Positions 27,506-38,830 of a stretch of 64,000 bases of DNA are shown one piece after another. The notes under the pieces were generated by a model that saw only the letters and a program-made list of their open reading frames with translations, did no database searches and was not told the origin of the DNA. Where the stretch lies: contig CAJQUW010015443.1 of NCBI GenBank assembly GCA_907163375.1, positions 1-64,000 on the forward strand, read 5' to 3'. The translations under genes were made by a program, and so were the position numbers. Position 1 is the stretch's first letter. Each line of letters starts with the position of its first letter. The DNA comes from Prostheceraeus crozeri (Eukaryota; Platyhelminthes; Polycladida; Euryleptidae).

Positions 27506-28591
27506 TTAGCACTTTTTATTATTTAGCCTTTTACCTCGGCTAACATCAGCTGTTAACTGATTGATAGAATTAAAGCACTCCTGCAACGAAGGGCTTTCTG
27601 AATCTAGCTTAAAACGTGATTTCAATGCATCTGCCAAAACTTGTGACCGCCGAGGGGATAGTGAAGGCTTTGAAGTCACACGCTTGGGAAAAATCGATTT
27701 CCCTTTCATCTCGTCATCTGTGAACAATTTCCTTGTTAGATAAATCGCGTATTGTGTGTGATCAAGGTTCTTTCTTCCAATCTTCGTAACATCCACACCC
27801 TCGAAGTATACGGGTTCACTGTTTTCAAGATCAACGTCGACATTGTCGGTCTGAGATGCTAAGTTTATTATGGCAATTCGCAGGCGGCGCATCTCTTGCA
27901 GTTGTTTTTTCTGTAGTCGATTATTTTCACGCAAAAGTTTACACATCTGAATATTTTCATAGGATGGACGTTTATTGATTACTTGAGGTGGAATCCGCTC
28001 TTGTCTTTGGAGTTTCAACCTACGAGGCAAAATTCCTTGCAAAACGCTTCTGTCACTATCAGATTGTTCGGATGAAAGTGTTTCAGATATAACATCGGTT
28101 CCATCACTATCACGCTCATCAGACTGGGCGTCGTCTTCGCTTCGTTCAGCCATAGCATCACATTGTTGAGAAGCTGCCGGTGCTTTGTTCGAAGAACTGC
28201 TAAGGAATGAGGAGCTTAGGTTGAAATTGGAGTTGCTTGACTTCAGTTTCTCTTGAAGTTTTGCTGCTTTTGATTTAATTTTGTGCAAAGATTCGGAGGA
28301 AGTAACGAACTCCGCATCAAATTGGTTCCTCGTACCATTTGCTAAGGTTACTTTATCACCTCTTTTGAGATTTTTTCCGTTCAGTTCTTTCGGCCATCAT
28401 TTTGACACTGAACTGAAGTAGGTGTACTTATTTTCATCTCTTATGAAAAACAAGTAGAAATTATGGGTTTCAGTTTCCCATGGTTTGGTTGGGATTTTCT
28501 TTTGGCGAGCACTTTTCGCTAACTTCTCCATCATCAACTGAAAAATAAAGAGAAAATCATTGTTCATTTTATCAAGACAACAATTACGCAT
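27506..28591 (-). pseudogene. BEN-domain protein of the CACTA-like element, one in-frame TGA
   Basis: A frame of about 360 codons on the minus strand, open except for TGA at 28,397-28,399. The N-terminal part includes KPWETETHNFYLFFIRDENK. Downstream of the stop it reads LNGKNLKRGDKVTLANGTRN in the same frame. From Met at 28,288 it is uninterrupted for 260 residues: a Ser/Asp/Glu-rich acidic stretch, a probable coiled coil (MCKLLRENNRLQKKQLQEMR), and a C-terminal BEN-like domain (IGRKNLDHTQYAIYLTRKLF, then KGKSIFPKR and LSPRRSQVLADALKSRF). BEN domains bind DNA or chromatin proteins. The gene sits about 1.7 kb downstream of the transposase on the same strand. It may be the accessory DNA-binding protein of the element. 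The TGA may be removed by an intron or may be a true mutation. Confidence 0.65.
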
Positions 28592-28739
28592 GTATAAACA
28601 ATTTAAGGATAGATGGTTAAGATAAAAATTGCATGACTTAATATGCTTTCGCGTATCTTTGTAGCTGTATCTACCTATGCTATTAAGCGTTTAGGATCGT
28701 CGATTAATAAACCTTTGTTTTACTTCCACGATTAATACC

Positions 28740-28924
28740 AGAGAAAGATAATTCTTTCATTTGGGGTTGGAAGGTGCCTCTAATAATAGAGGACTTTACC
28801 GGAGCAATCGAAAATTTAAGGTCGAATACCCTTCCTGACACCACCAAATGACTTTACTGGGGTTCGAACACTCGACTCCCGGAGTGGAAGTTCAACGTAC
28901 TATCCACTCAGCCACCGGCTCGTC
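28740..28924 (-). mobile_element. tRNA-derived SINE-like repeat
   Basis: On the minus strand the block starts GAGCCGGTGGCTGAGTGGAT. It has an A-box-like GTGGCTGAGTGGATAGTAC and a B box GTGTTCGAACCCC, spaced as in a tRNA, and then a non-tRNA body with CTCTATTATTAGAGG. Internal RNA polymerase III promoter boxes plus an unrelated tail indicate a SINE rather than a tRNA gene. A G-run (GGAGGGGGGGGGG) lies directly upstream at 28,926-28,939. Confidence 0.55.
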
Positions 28925-29045
28925 TGGAGGGGGGGGGGTTGGTTAATCTACATGCTAGCTTATTATCGAGGCATATACCATTCAATGCACGAATAGAGTA
29001 TCGGATGCCCTAAATAAAATTCATGAATACATGCATATATTATAC

Positions 29046-29850
29046 AGTCCGTTTCAAAAAAAGTGGATCATCCTAAAATTTGACTAAATAAAACATAAGT
29101 ATGATACAGAAAGCACTTTTCATGTTATTTCATATCCCTAATATATTTAAATGTCCTTATATAATCTGATAAGCTATGATACAGTAACGGTTCTTAAGAA
29201 ACTAATATTTTGTGGCCCTACCCTTATTGTCAATGACATTACCAATTCGTCTAGGCATTGATTCGATGATATCGTTGATTTTTGACTGATCTAACTTTCT
29301 CCACTCTCTTTTTAACAGTGACGTAAGTTGTGATACGCCATCTGTAGGTAGCAGTAAACGACGAACGTTACGTTTTAGAATACTCCATACATTTCTATGG
29401 GATTCAGATCAGGAGAACGAGATGGCCAAGATAATGTCCTAAGCCCTAATTGAGACTTGCATAAGTTGACGCTACTACTCCTGTGACACGTAGCATTATC
29501 ATCCATAAATAACCAAGTCGATGGCTGATTGTCGATGGCTGACCAAGTCGATAACCAAGTTGATCTGTCATTTGGCCAATGTTCATTCGTAAAACATTCA
29601 CATAGCGTTCAGAATTCATGGTTCCTTGCTGTATGTGAAGTTCAGAGCGGTCATTGGTCCAAATGCCAGCCCAAATCAGTAGAGTTACACCACCTTGTAC
29701 CCGGGGACGATGTAAATGTCTCGGAATTTCCTGATCAGATTTTATCCATAATCTCAATCGACCATCACTATCTTTCAGACGGACTGATGCCTCATCAGAC
29801 CAGACAACCCGATCCCATTGATTTCGCCAGTGACAATGACTCATAGTCCC
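29046..29850 (-). pseudogene. Tc1/mariner transposase, 5'-truncated
   Basis: Read on the minus strand, the catalytic landmarks are present in order: VVWSDEASVRL (first Asp), a VTLLIWAGI segment, MDDNATCHRS (second Asp) and SRSPDLNPIE (third acidic residue). Frameshifts lie near 29,560 and after the third motif. The 3' end is marked by CAGTCCGTTTCAAAAAAAGT at 29,046 preceded by TA, which is the usual form of a Tc1 terminal repeat and target. No matching 5' terminal repeat and no N-terminal helix-turn-helix region are found, so the copy is truncated. It lies within the CACTA-like element, between the transposase and the BEN gene, and may have removed the transposase 3' exons. Confidence 0.8.
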
Positions 29851-30267
29851 CTAGTCATGACCCTAGTTCTAGCAAGGCTGACACTTTGCCTTTTGTGAAT
29901 GCGATCTCGTTATTGTTCATTTGTGCTTTGTATTGTTTTCAACCGGTAAGAGATAGATTTCTAGCTGAAAGCAATCAGGAGTGCTGCCAACACTACCGCA
30001 ACGAAGTCAGGAAGCTATGGAACATGAAGTCCAGTTAATCACATGTAGCAGTTACATTATTGTTGATGAATAATGGTGCTATACTGGCTCTGATTGACCA
30101 ATTTTCTTTATTTTTGTTTTGCTTGATAGCTTTTGGCTTGTAGAACAACATATTACATAACAAAGGGAACAAATGTAATTTTATAAGAGTGAGGTATGAT
30201 TTTGTGTAACATTGCTAAATGAAGATCAAATTATCTATTACTTTTTTATCTAGAACAGGAAAACAAC
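29851..30267. other. No gene recognised
   Basis: The 3' exons of the CACTA-like transposase would be expected in or beyond this stretch on the minus strand, but no matching frame is seen. Confidence 0.4.
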
Positions 30268-31533
30268 TCAATATTCATGCTTGAAATTTCCAACAATGAT
30301 ATTAGTAAGCTTTCTAGTTACGCCAAGATAAACTAAGTGCATAGTATCTAGTGGGGCATCAGAAGGAATTGAAATAACTTTTGACAGATGAGATGTGCCT
30401 TTTACTCCATAAATCGGGGTCTTGTCGGTTCCGACGCTAGCTTGAAATGTGTACTCATAGGCGGTGCGAAGCCTACTAGCTGACTGATGATTCAAGGGAA
30501 AAATCATCTTGCGGTTAGTCTTGCTGTAATATCCACGTATAGTGCATATCGTGCAACCGTGATAAGCATTAAAATGCATCATGTTCAGACAAGCCGCTTT
30601 CGCCGGTAAATCTGCAAGGAAACTGACTACCTTGATTCTCACAACAATATCTTGGTAATGCAAGTCAATTGATAATAACTCATCAGTCACACGTTTCATG
30701 AGTTCATTTAGGTCAGGCTTAGAAGAACCATAATAAATGCCACACAGAATTAGATTTTCAACATTTCTACGACTCACAGGATCAAGATTCAGTACACATA
30801 AAGTAACAGGCCACAGAGAGAAGGATTTTGATTTTTGTACTGGAATTACCCCATCACAATTTAGTGAGACATACAGATATTTAAGATATGAATTATCAAC
30901 AAAACTAAACCGACTACCATCATAGAAGTCGCGGTACAATCCAGGACCAGAATACGTAGGAGGTTCAAAAATGTCCACAAATTTGCGTATCAGGCGAATG
31001 ATTTGCTGATTTATGTCGAGCATGTAGCATGAACCTGAACTATATTTGATTATCTCTAAGTTATTAAATTCAACTTTTGTCTCACTCTTCACTTCACGTA
31101 ATGTTGGAACTTTGTTCGGACAAGGTAATATTTCACAGATCAAATCAAGGATTGAACTTGCACCAGCATCGGAAATACGATGTTTCATTATCAATTCATT
31201 GAATTTTTTGATGAAATCAGAAACAGACATCCTTGTAGATTCATGCAATACTGAAATATCCGAAAAATCAGATGACAAGCTTTCGAAAGATTCATACACA
31301 ATACTTTCGTCTGCCAAAAATGAAGCACTGCCAAATTCTACAGGCGATGACGCCCGCGGTGGTTGAAAATTGGAGTATGAAAACTCCTCTGTTTCTTCCA
31401 TTGAACTTCCTAATGTACTTGATAATTCGTCGATAGAAACGTCTGAGATAAATGGCTCATCGAATTTAAGTTTTCTTCTAAAGGAATATTTCCTTCCACT
31501 TCGCGAACGCTTTATATTCTTGCGTTTAGGCAT
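30268..31533 (-). pseudogene. EnSpm/CACTA-like transposase, C-terminally truncated
   Basis: An uninterrupted 421-codon frame from MPKRKNIKRSRSGRKYSFRR. The N-terminus is basic, followed by a Ser/Glu-rich region. The central part carries signatures of animal EnSpm/CACTA transposases: YVSLNCDGVIPVQKSKSFSL leading into WPV, a GIYYGSSKPDLNELMK segment, a Cys pair in AYHGCTICTIRGYY, and APLDTMHLVYLGVTRKL. These give the first two catalytic-type Asp positions. The frame ends soon after the last motif, whereas family members usually extend a few hundred residues further with the final acidic residue. The product as read is therefore incomplete unless downstream exons exist. Tc1 and SINE insertions lie just downstream. 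Its nearest partner is the BEN-domain gene on the same strand. Confidence 0.75.
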
Positions 31534-31731
31534 TGATATCTGAAATAAAGTAGGAGAGAACGGGGTGATTTGACCGCTTTTTTGAAATTTGAATGAATGA
31601 CCCTAGTAATTGACGGGTCATTCCAGCACGATTCGACACATTTTCAGAAAATTGTGGCATCACGTTGTGTGTGACGTCAAAACTACGCGCTAGAATATGT
31701 TATTTGGTGATGCACGCTGATAGCTGTGTGA

Positions 31732-31797
31732 CAGTAGCTCAGTGGTTAAGAAGCGCGCCTAGAGAGCGCAAGGAGACGGGTTCAAATCCCGATGAAC
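31732..31797 (+). repeat. tRNA-like module in left arm of foldback 1
   Basis: TAGCTCAGTGGTTAAG resembles a type 1 A box, and GGTTCAAATCCC is a B box. Between them GCGC-CTAGAGA-GCGC forms a plausible anticodon arm with AGA in the anticodon position. The acceptor ends do not pair, so this is a tRNA-derived relic and not a functional tRNA gene. Its mirror lies at 33,300-33,365. Confidence 0.6.
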
Positions 31798-32432
31798 AAC
31801 ATTTTCATGTGTTAAGTTGTCAATTTTTTGTTGAGGAATATCTGCGGCCAACATCAACAACTGCTTACTTTATAATTGCAAAGAACTTGTACCAACGGGT
31901 TACACCTGAGGCTGTACGATTGCCCCTCTTACATTTTTCGCTGATTTTTAGAATTATTCGAGTCACCATTCAACTAAAAATAGGTCGACCGGCTATTCTG
32001 AATGTCGGAAACTGTTTAACACAGACATTATGCCGGAAACAAGTCATGTAGCTATCTAGAATGGGGAAACTGGTAAGCCGGATATTTAGAAAAAAGCCAA
32101 AAACTGATTTTATTAAAAAGTAATTCTGATTGGGCTACTTTCGTCTTACAAAAACAGGAGCTTACACTTATTTAAAATAAACAAATATTCTTTAATAACT
32201 GCGCTGCTGTCTACGGCTGTTGTTTATTGTTAAATTTTTGGAGGTCAGCCCAGTTCTGGTTCTTACAAGCTCAAATTCTCAATATAGATTCTTAATCAGA
32301 ATATGCCTCCAACATTAGTGAGATAGAATTCGTGTGACTAGTTAAAGACATGAATCAAGAATCACACTCATCTTGCTGTTAATCTAATTATTTCTAACCT
32401 CAGAACGTTCCACGAAAAAAATCCGAAAAAAC

Positions 32433-32619
32433 ATTTTCCATTTATAAAATCGGAATGCGGGAGGCATGGCGATGTGAAAAATGAATTACATTTCAGTAAC
32501 TCAAGTGTGCCACCTAAAACCAGCATGGTCGGTTTTAGGTGGCACACTTGAGTTACTAAAATGTAGTTCATTTTTCACATCGCTATGCCTCCCGCATTCT
32601 TATTTTATAAATGGAAAAT
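32433..32619. repeat. Nested near-perfect palindrome in foldback 1 spacer
   Basis: Arms of about 89 bp (32,433-32,521 and 32,531-32,619) with a 9 bp loop and few mismatches. The inner arm reads CTCAAGTGTGCCACCTAAAAC. Confidence 0.85.
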
Positions 32620-32795
32620 AAAAATGTTCGATGTGGCTATGTCGACGCAAAAAAGCGTCGACAGAGAACAATTGCCTTAGCTAGGGTATGTCGACGCAAT
32701 AAACTCTGCTGCGTCGACATAGAGTTTTTTCATCATGTCCACGCAAGTTTGCGTCGACATACCCTAGCTAAGGCCACATCGAACATTTTTATTTT
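32615..32795. repeat. Nested palindrome rich in GTCGACGC motifs
   Basis: Outer arms TGTTCGATGTGGC and GCCACATCGAACA enclose smaller hairpins built on GTCGACGCAA, such as GTCGACGCAAAAAAGCGTCGAC and the pair around 32,690-32,722. GTCGAC or near-copies occur about six times in 130 bp. Confidence 0.8.
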
Positions 32796-33440
32796 CTATA
32801 TTGAAGAATCTATATTGAGAATTTGAGCTTGTAAGAACCAGAACTGGGCTGACCTCCAAAAATTTAACAATAAACAACAGCCGTAGACAGCAGCGCAGTT
32901 ATTAAAGAATATTTGTTTATTTTAAATAAGTGTAAGCTTCTGTTTTTGTAAGACGAAAGTAGCCCAATCAGAATTACTTTTTAATAAAATCAGTTTTTGG
33001 CTTTTTTCTAAATATCCGGCTTACCAGTTTCCCCATTCTAGATAGCTACATGACTTGTTTCCGGCATAATGTCTGTGTTGAACAGTTTCCGACATTCAGA
33101 ATAGCCGGTCGACCTATTTTTAGTTGAATGGTGACTCGAATAATTCTAAAAATCAGCGAAAAGTGTAAGAGGGGCAATCGTACAGCCTCAGGTGTAACCC
33201 GTTGGTACAAGTTCTTTGCAATTATAAAGTAAGCAGTTGTTGATGTTGGCCGCAGATATTCCTCAACAAAAAATTGACAACTTAACACATGTAAATGTTG
33301 TTCATCGGGATTTGAACTCGTCTCCTTGCGTTCTCTAGGCGCGCTTCTTAACCACTAAGCTACTGTCACACAGCTATCGGCGTGCATCACCAAATAACAT
33401 ATTCTAGCGCGTAGTTTTGACGTCACACACAACGTGATGC

Positions 33441-34253
33441 AGTATGGAAGTATGAGTGGATAGGAACAGTTTTAGAAAGCCAGACGTGATTCTAAATTCA
33501 CGAAAACCCAAATTTATGGAGTGAGTGACAACAAAGACATCTCTCTCTTCTCTCAGTATTTACGTGTACCTACTATCTGGCTACCGCCTAAAGCAGCGGT
33601 TCTCACTATCTTATAATTAGTTCATGGTATTTGAACGCAGAAGAAGCGTAAACATGTTTGGGTTGAGTTTTCTCTTGAAGCAAGTCTTGTCCAAATGATT
33701 GTTCAAAAATAGCACATGTGTATGCTCTTACAATGTAAATGAATGGTTCTGTGGGGTTGGGAAATTGTAAAACTGATGCGTGGCACATTCTCAGGTGTCC
33801 CGAATTGTGTTATAAAAGTTGTTTCTGAGAGTGGCAAACGCGTTTTTCAAAACTGTTGTGCTGGAATTTCGTTCATGAATTTTTTGACTTAGTATTCTTT
33901 ACATTGACTGAGTAGGCCCTACTTTATATTTTTCCTCTTTTTGTCTTCGTGTAGGCCTATGGGTCGTTCTACAGAAACTGTGAAATCTCATATCAGTAAA
34001 AAATTTTTTTTTCAACTTCACCAACTCGTTTCATAATTTTAGATATCGTTAACCATTTCCATTAGTACAGTGGATAAGGGTCAGCAGCGCTGAAATATGT
34101 TTCCTATAATATTTAGAACGATATCAAGATGGCTGATTTTCTAAAAATGTCATTGGTGCAACAGGACAAAGTGAGATATGACAGTACACATTCCAAACTA
34201 TTTCATCCTCTACTTTCGTGATTAAAAGCTTTCATTTGAGTCCCTTTGCTCTT
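33441..34253. other. No gene recognised
   Basis: No coding frame or strong repeat seen. Leads into the 207 bp satellite. Confidence 0.4.
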
Positions 34254-34667
34254 GGGAGAGGCCATGTTGTCACGGAGTTTTGGGCAAATCGCTCAACTTT
34301 ACACACAAGGCCTAAAAATTCGATAAATTTTCTGTTATGAACCTAGCTGATATTTCACGATGGACTTAGATATACAGCTAACCAACTCAGATAGTGCATC
34401 TTAATTCTCTAAATCACCAGAAAAGTTCAGCACCGGTCACTTAAGTAGAAATTTACATTTGGGAGAGCCCATGTTGTCACAGAGTTTTGGGCAAATCGCT
34501 CAACTTTACATAGAAGGCCTAAAAATTCGATAAATTTTCTGTTATGCACCTAGCTGATATTTCACGATGGACTTGGATATACAGCTAACCAACTCAGATA
34601 GTGCATCTTAATTCTCTAAATCGCCAGAAAAGTTCAGCACCGGTCACTTAAGTAGAAATTTACACTT
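34254..34667 (+). repeat. 207 bp satellite, first two units
   Basis: Two tandem units starting GGGAGAG at 34,254 and 34,461; a third starts at 34,668. Units share GTTTTGGGCAAATCGCTCAA, CGATGGACTT and CAGCACCGGTCACTTAAG with only a few substitutions. Confidence 0.9.
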
Positions 34668-34675
34668 GGGAGAGC

Positions 34676-35628
34676 TAGGGTTTACAATCTCCAGCCTTTT
34701 TCTTAATCCCGGGATTTTCGAGACTGGCTAATCGCAATCCCGATTTCTCGATCGAGATTTATATATACTGCATATGTTTTTAATCATTAAGTTTCAAAAC
34801 ATATTTCAAAAGACGATACGTGCTTGTAAAATTTATATCTTTCAACGTGAACTAAACAAACATCTACAGTAGGTAAAACTAGTCAACTCGTAAAAAATAT
34901 TGGCGAAGTAAGGTAAGACACTGAAATGTGTTATCACTCATTCTCGACCGTAATTTCGTTAAGAACAAACCGGCCGCCGAGAATGCCCTTTCGGATTCTA
35001 CCGATGTTGGAGGTATCGATTCCAGGACTTGTTTCACTCACTTGAGGATCATTCCTGTGTCTCGAGATAGACTGAATTGTTGCAGTTCCATCCTAACCAA
35101 CGATTCGAGAGAATCATTCCTTGCAGGAGGAGACTTTTCCAATACTAGCAGACTTCTCGCAAGCATCTCACAAAAGTCGTCATTTAAAATTTTAGTCGTT
35201 ATTTTAAATCGTTATGATTTGTCTTTCAGCTATCAATTTATGAAGTATTTTCAGTTTACAGAAGCAATACTAGTAGCAGTGTCACAACACTGTTTATTAA
35301 GCGTCTGAACGGTTTGTGTCACGGCATTGATTTAGCCCAGATTTCGCGCTGCTCCTCGGCACTAATGTCACGACAATAGTGTCATCGTGTGAACGAGGCT
35401 TAACCAGCTGGCTCGGCAAATACAGCACATTGGCAAATTTATCAAACTTAGAACATAAAAAATTTAGATGCATTTTCAAAAAAGCCATTGACTCTCTTAA
35501 CAATGTCACTTAGAAGGAACTAAGGGCCAATCTTTCAAATATCTCGAAATACCTCGACATCTCGAAGACGTAATCCCGGGATTTTTAATCTCGGAAATAG
35601 GGTCGAGATCCCGGGATTGTAAACCCTA
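34676..35628. mobile_element. hAT element, internally deleted, in the satellite
   Basis: The ends TAGGGTTTACAATC are inverted, followed on both sides by CCCGGGATT-containing sequence. An exact 8 bp target duplication GGGAGAGC flanks the element (34,668-34,675 and 35,629-35,636), the length expected for hAT. At 953 bp it is too short for a full transposase and retains only a C-terminal remnant. It inserted at the start of the third satellite unit, whose remainder resumes at 35,629. Confidence 0.9.
34925..35110 (-). pseudogene. hAT transposase C-terminal dimerisation remnant
   Basis: Minus-strand reading gives IPPTSVESERAFSAAGLFLT then KLRSRMSDN. This is the conserved hAT dimerisation segment (S-x-x-S-E-R-x-F-S-x-x-G ... 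R). A stop codon lies just upstream of this block, after a segment reading LVRMELQQFSLS. The catalytic domain is missing. It is enclosed by hAT terminal repeats with an 8 bp duplication. Confidence 0.8.
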
Positions 35629-35835
35629 GGGAGAGCCCATGTTGTCACAGGAGTTTTGGGCAAATCGCTCAACTTTACATAGAAGGGCTAAAAATTCGAT
35701 TTTAATCTTATGTTATGAACCTAGCTGATTTTTCACGATGGACTTAGGCGCATGACAGACAGGACGTCCTTCAACAGGCAAATTGAAGGTTGAAGGGTCA
35801 TTGGCCTTAGATACACAGCTAATCAAGTCAGATAC
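35629..35835 (+). repeat. 207 bp satellite, third unit resumed after hAT
   Basis: Begins with the duplicated GGGAGAGC and continues CCATGTTGTCACAGGAGTTT as in the other units. The second half carries a short unrelated insert near 35,750-35,805 (with GTCCTTCAACAGGCAAATTG) before satellite-like sequence resumes. Confidence 0.75.
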
Positions 35836-36177
35836 AGTAAATTGCAAAATTCAGCAGTAATTTGGCTTGGTGGAATACATACTGAGTTCAGTAATGATGA
35901 AATTAGCAGGCCTATAAAAGCTTACTTGATTTATTAATTTCACAGTTTGACTTTAATCATTACGTAGGCCTATGCTGTTCTGTTAAATACAAGGTAATGT
36001 ATATCTTCAAAGCTAGCATACTTTGAAATAATAAAATGAATTAAAAATAAAACGATTTATAAAGTGAATAAATTGGAATTAAACGATAAATAGATTGAAT
36101 TATATTTGTGCAACGTGGTTGATAATTTTGATCGTTAATTTCAAGTTATGTACAATTTAGAATTAACAGGCTAATAT
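35836..36177. other. No gene recognised
   Basis: AT-rich spacer between the satellite and foldback 2. No features seen. Confidence 0.4.
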
Positions 36178-37288
36178 CACGTATGGGTACTCCGTAAACA
36201 CGTTTATTCCTATGCATTTTCACATGCGTTTCAGACAGCCAATCAAATTAAAGAAAGGAATACGTCGCAACTTAAGCATCGGATCTATTCATTTACTGAT
36301 TGCACATGGTTACTCAGGTACTCAGGTGTTCTCCCACACAGGTTCCAAGCTATTTCCCAAAACTCAACCTGAATAACATCCCATTTATGACAACCACCAA
36401 CATAACATGGCACCAGCTGACAGCTGGTGTCAAAAACAAGTTGTAGCATTAAAATGGCCACAGGCAATACAAACTTCTCTCTACGAAGACGCATAGAAGT
36501 CTCAAACACTTGCTGAAAAACACGTTTACTCACCCCAACCCTAGACTATTCATCACTCCCTGAGGAGCCTGTAGATGTAATTTGATGCACATCTATGCAT
36601 ATTAGATCGAAAATGTATGTGTTTTTTCATCAAAAACACTCATTCTTCACTAACTACTCTCTATGAAAACGCATAGAAGTCCCAGACACTAGCTCAAAAA
36701 CACGTTTACTCACCCCAACCCTATTCATCACTCCCTGAGGATCCTGTAGATTTAATTTGATGCAGATCTATGCATATTACATCGAAAATCTATGCGTTTT
36801 CATAGAGAGTAGTTAGTGAAGAATGAGTGTTTTTGATGAAAAAACACATACATTTTCGATCTAATATGCATAGATGTGCATCAAATTACATCTACAGGCT
36901 CCTCAGGGAGTGATGAATAGTCTAGGGTTGGGGTGAGTAAACGTGTTTTTCAGCAAGTGTTTGAGACTTCTATGCGTCTTCGTAGAGAGAAGTTTGTATT
37001 GCCTGTGGCCATTTTAATGCTACAACTTGTTTTTGACACCAGCTGTCAGCTGGTGCCATGTTATGTTGGTGGTTGTCATAAATGGGATGTTATTCAGGTT
37101 GAGTTTTGGGAAATAGCTTGGAACCTGTGTGGGAGAACACCTGAGTACCTGAGTAACCATGTGCAATCAGTAAATGAATAGATCCGATGCTTAAGTTGCG
37201 ACGTATTCCTTTCTTTAATTTGATTGGCTGTCTGAAACGCATGTGAAAATGCATAGGAATAAACGTGTTTACGGAGTACCCATACGTG
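36178..37288. repeat. Foldback element 2 (499 bp arms)
   Basis: Arms 36,178-36,676 and 36,790-37,288 are reverse complements with no net indel (paired positions sum to 73,466). An 82-codon frame is read identically from each arm, so identity there is essentially complete. The 113 bp spacer (36,677-36,789) is itself a diverged direct copy of the inner arm, including ACACGTTTACTCACCCCAAC. The outermost sequence is CACGTATGGGTACTCCGTAA. No recognised protein; the mirrored frames are not taken as genes. Confidence 0.92.
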
Positions 37289-38830
37289 CTAAAAACCGTA
37301 ATTATCAAAAAGAAAAAATTCCAGCTATTTGAATATCTTTACATTTTAACAAAACATATAATAATATAATTAAATTCCTATGAAAAATAATATGCGAATT
37401 GTATGTATCATCATAATTTGGACTTAGGGCTTATTAAGACCAAAGTGTATAAAAGTCAAGTGTGGAAAGATCCTATATCTGTAATGTATTTTAGTTGGGA
37501 TCACATTCGCCATCTTTTTGTGCCAATCGATGTCTTTATTCGTCAATAATTTTGATATTGAAATGCTAGTTCAATACGTATAGTTTCAAATACGATGTAT
37601 TACACAACATAGCTATTCTGTCATTCAGTTGAACACTGCATTCATCTTCTATTTTTAATTTAGATATCAAAATTCATAAAATGCTGATAAATCTGGCGGG
37701 AAAGTAATATCCTTGTAATATCTTGGCTGTCCCACAAATTGTCCATAGATTCCATACTTCCCTTATATACTTACTTTGATTAAGACAAAAACGTAAATAA
37801 AACACGTGGTAACATATGAATGAAAAGAGAAGTAGTTTAAAGTAATAGTTCAAAATATATATTATCCGATTTTTGTCATCTTGTTATTTATAAAATCCTT
37901 TCACTCTGACCATATTGAAATTAAATAAATTCTACAAAATTACCATTGCTGTATTAGTTTTGTACATATGTTTTTGGTTTTTATGCTTGACTCTAATGTT
38001 TAAATTACATTGTTTAAAATTAAAATATTTTACATTCAAACTAATCAGCTGTATTTGATTAAATTTTCTGAATGATGATTAGAATGATGATTACACAATG
38101 TTATTAGACAACGATGTCTTAGACGATGTTATTAGACAAAATGCGCTCATCTAATCAATTGATTAAGTTAATTTATAATGCATATTTGTTGAATGAATTT
38201 GTTTTTATAAACAAAATTCTTTTTATCATGATTTGATTTTACCAAAGATAAAATAAATCTACGATTAAAACGAAAAAGCTTTGTTATTTGTATGGTATAC
38301 CATTGCATGCAACCGCAGTAGTGAATCTGTAGCTTACAAGGGGTTGGAATGGACGGATGTCATCATGTTTCCAAGGCACGCAACAAAAGCTTGACAAGTT
38401 GATTGAATAGCAGACTTAGCTGAACAAAATAAGTAATTGTCACCGGTGATAAATGCAATGTTTCAGTCAGTATTTGCTACTAAGATCTGTTTACAGGAGA
38501 TGAATTTAGGGGCTGTGAATTCCCGCATAGTAATTTATTAGGCGATCAATTCGAATTTTATGTATTTAACTAATATTTGTAATTTTATTAATCAAATTAT
38601 TCAAACACTTCATCAGTAATTGATTAGAAAAAAATTTGATGAAATCAGTATAAAATATTAATTAGGTTTATCAATGCAGCTCTGTTTGAATCATTTTATA
38701 AATTTGAGTCAAATATTTGATAATATTTTGATTAATTAATCAAATATTGCTGATTTCACTGTTTAATCAAATATTTATTTCACATTTGTAAAATAGGTAA
38801 AAGTTTTACAAATATTTGTCTCACGTTCCT
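37289..38830. other. AT-rich subterminal region of the CACTA-like element
   Basis: No coding frame. The last 300 bp hold repeated TCAAATATTTG and ACAAATATTTGT strings. They match those near the left end and are likely subterminal repeats. Confidence 0.5.

Larger units (their letters stand above)
31657..33440. repeat. Foldback element 1 (637 bp arms, tRNA-like modules)
   Basis: Positions 31,657-32,293 are the reverse complement of 32,804-33,440, with no net indel (all checked base pairs sum to 65,097). Each arm contains a tRNA-like module. The 510 bp spacer holds two more nested inverted repeats. The mobile family is not identified, and no target duplication was confirmed. Confidence 0.9.

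Noticed and set aside
31590-31640. A second GGGTCATTCCA terminus of the ACTT element family
   Set aside because: GGGTCATTCC at about 31,612 is followed by AGCACGATTCG, not the CGTGACG block, and no partner end or duplication was found. It may be a fragment, but it is not supported.
31665-33288. 128- and 80-codon frames in foldback 1
   Set aside because: They are the same arm sequence read from both sides, and pass through the tRNA-like module.
31732-33365. Two functional tRNA genes in opposite orientation
   Set aside because: A and B boxes and an anticodon-like arm are present, but the acceptor ends do not pair, and the modules are part of foldback arms.
34928-35308. 126-codon plus-strand gene
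   Set aside because: Antisense of the hAT dimerisation remnant, which gives a recognisable family motif on the minus strand.
34254-35835. CRISPR-like array of direct repeats
   Set aside because: Units are 207 bp and contiguous, a satellite with no spacer structure, in a eukaryotic genome.
36285-37181. An 82-codon gene present twice in inverted orientation
   Set aside because: The identical frames come from the foldback arms being reverse complements; there is no recognised motif or start context.
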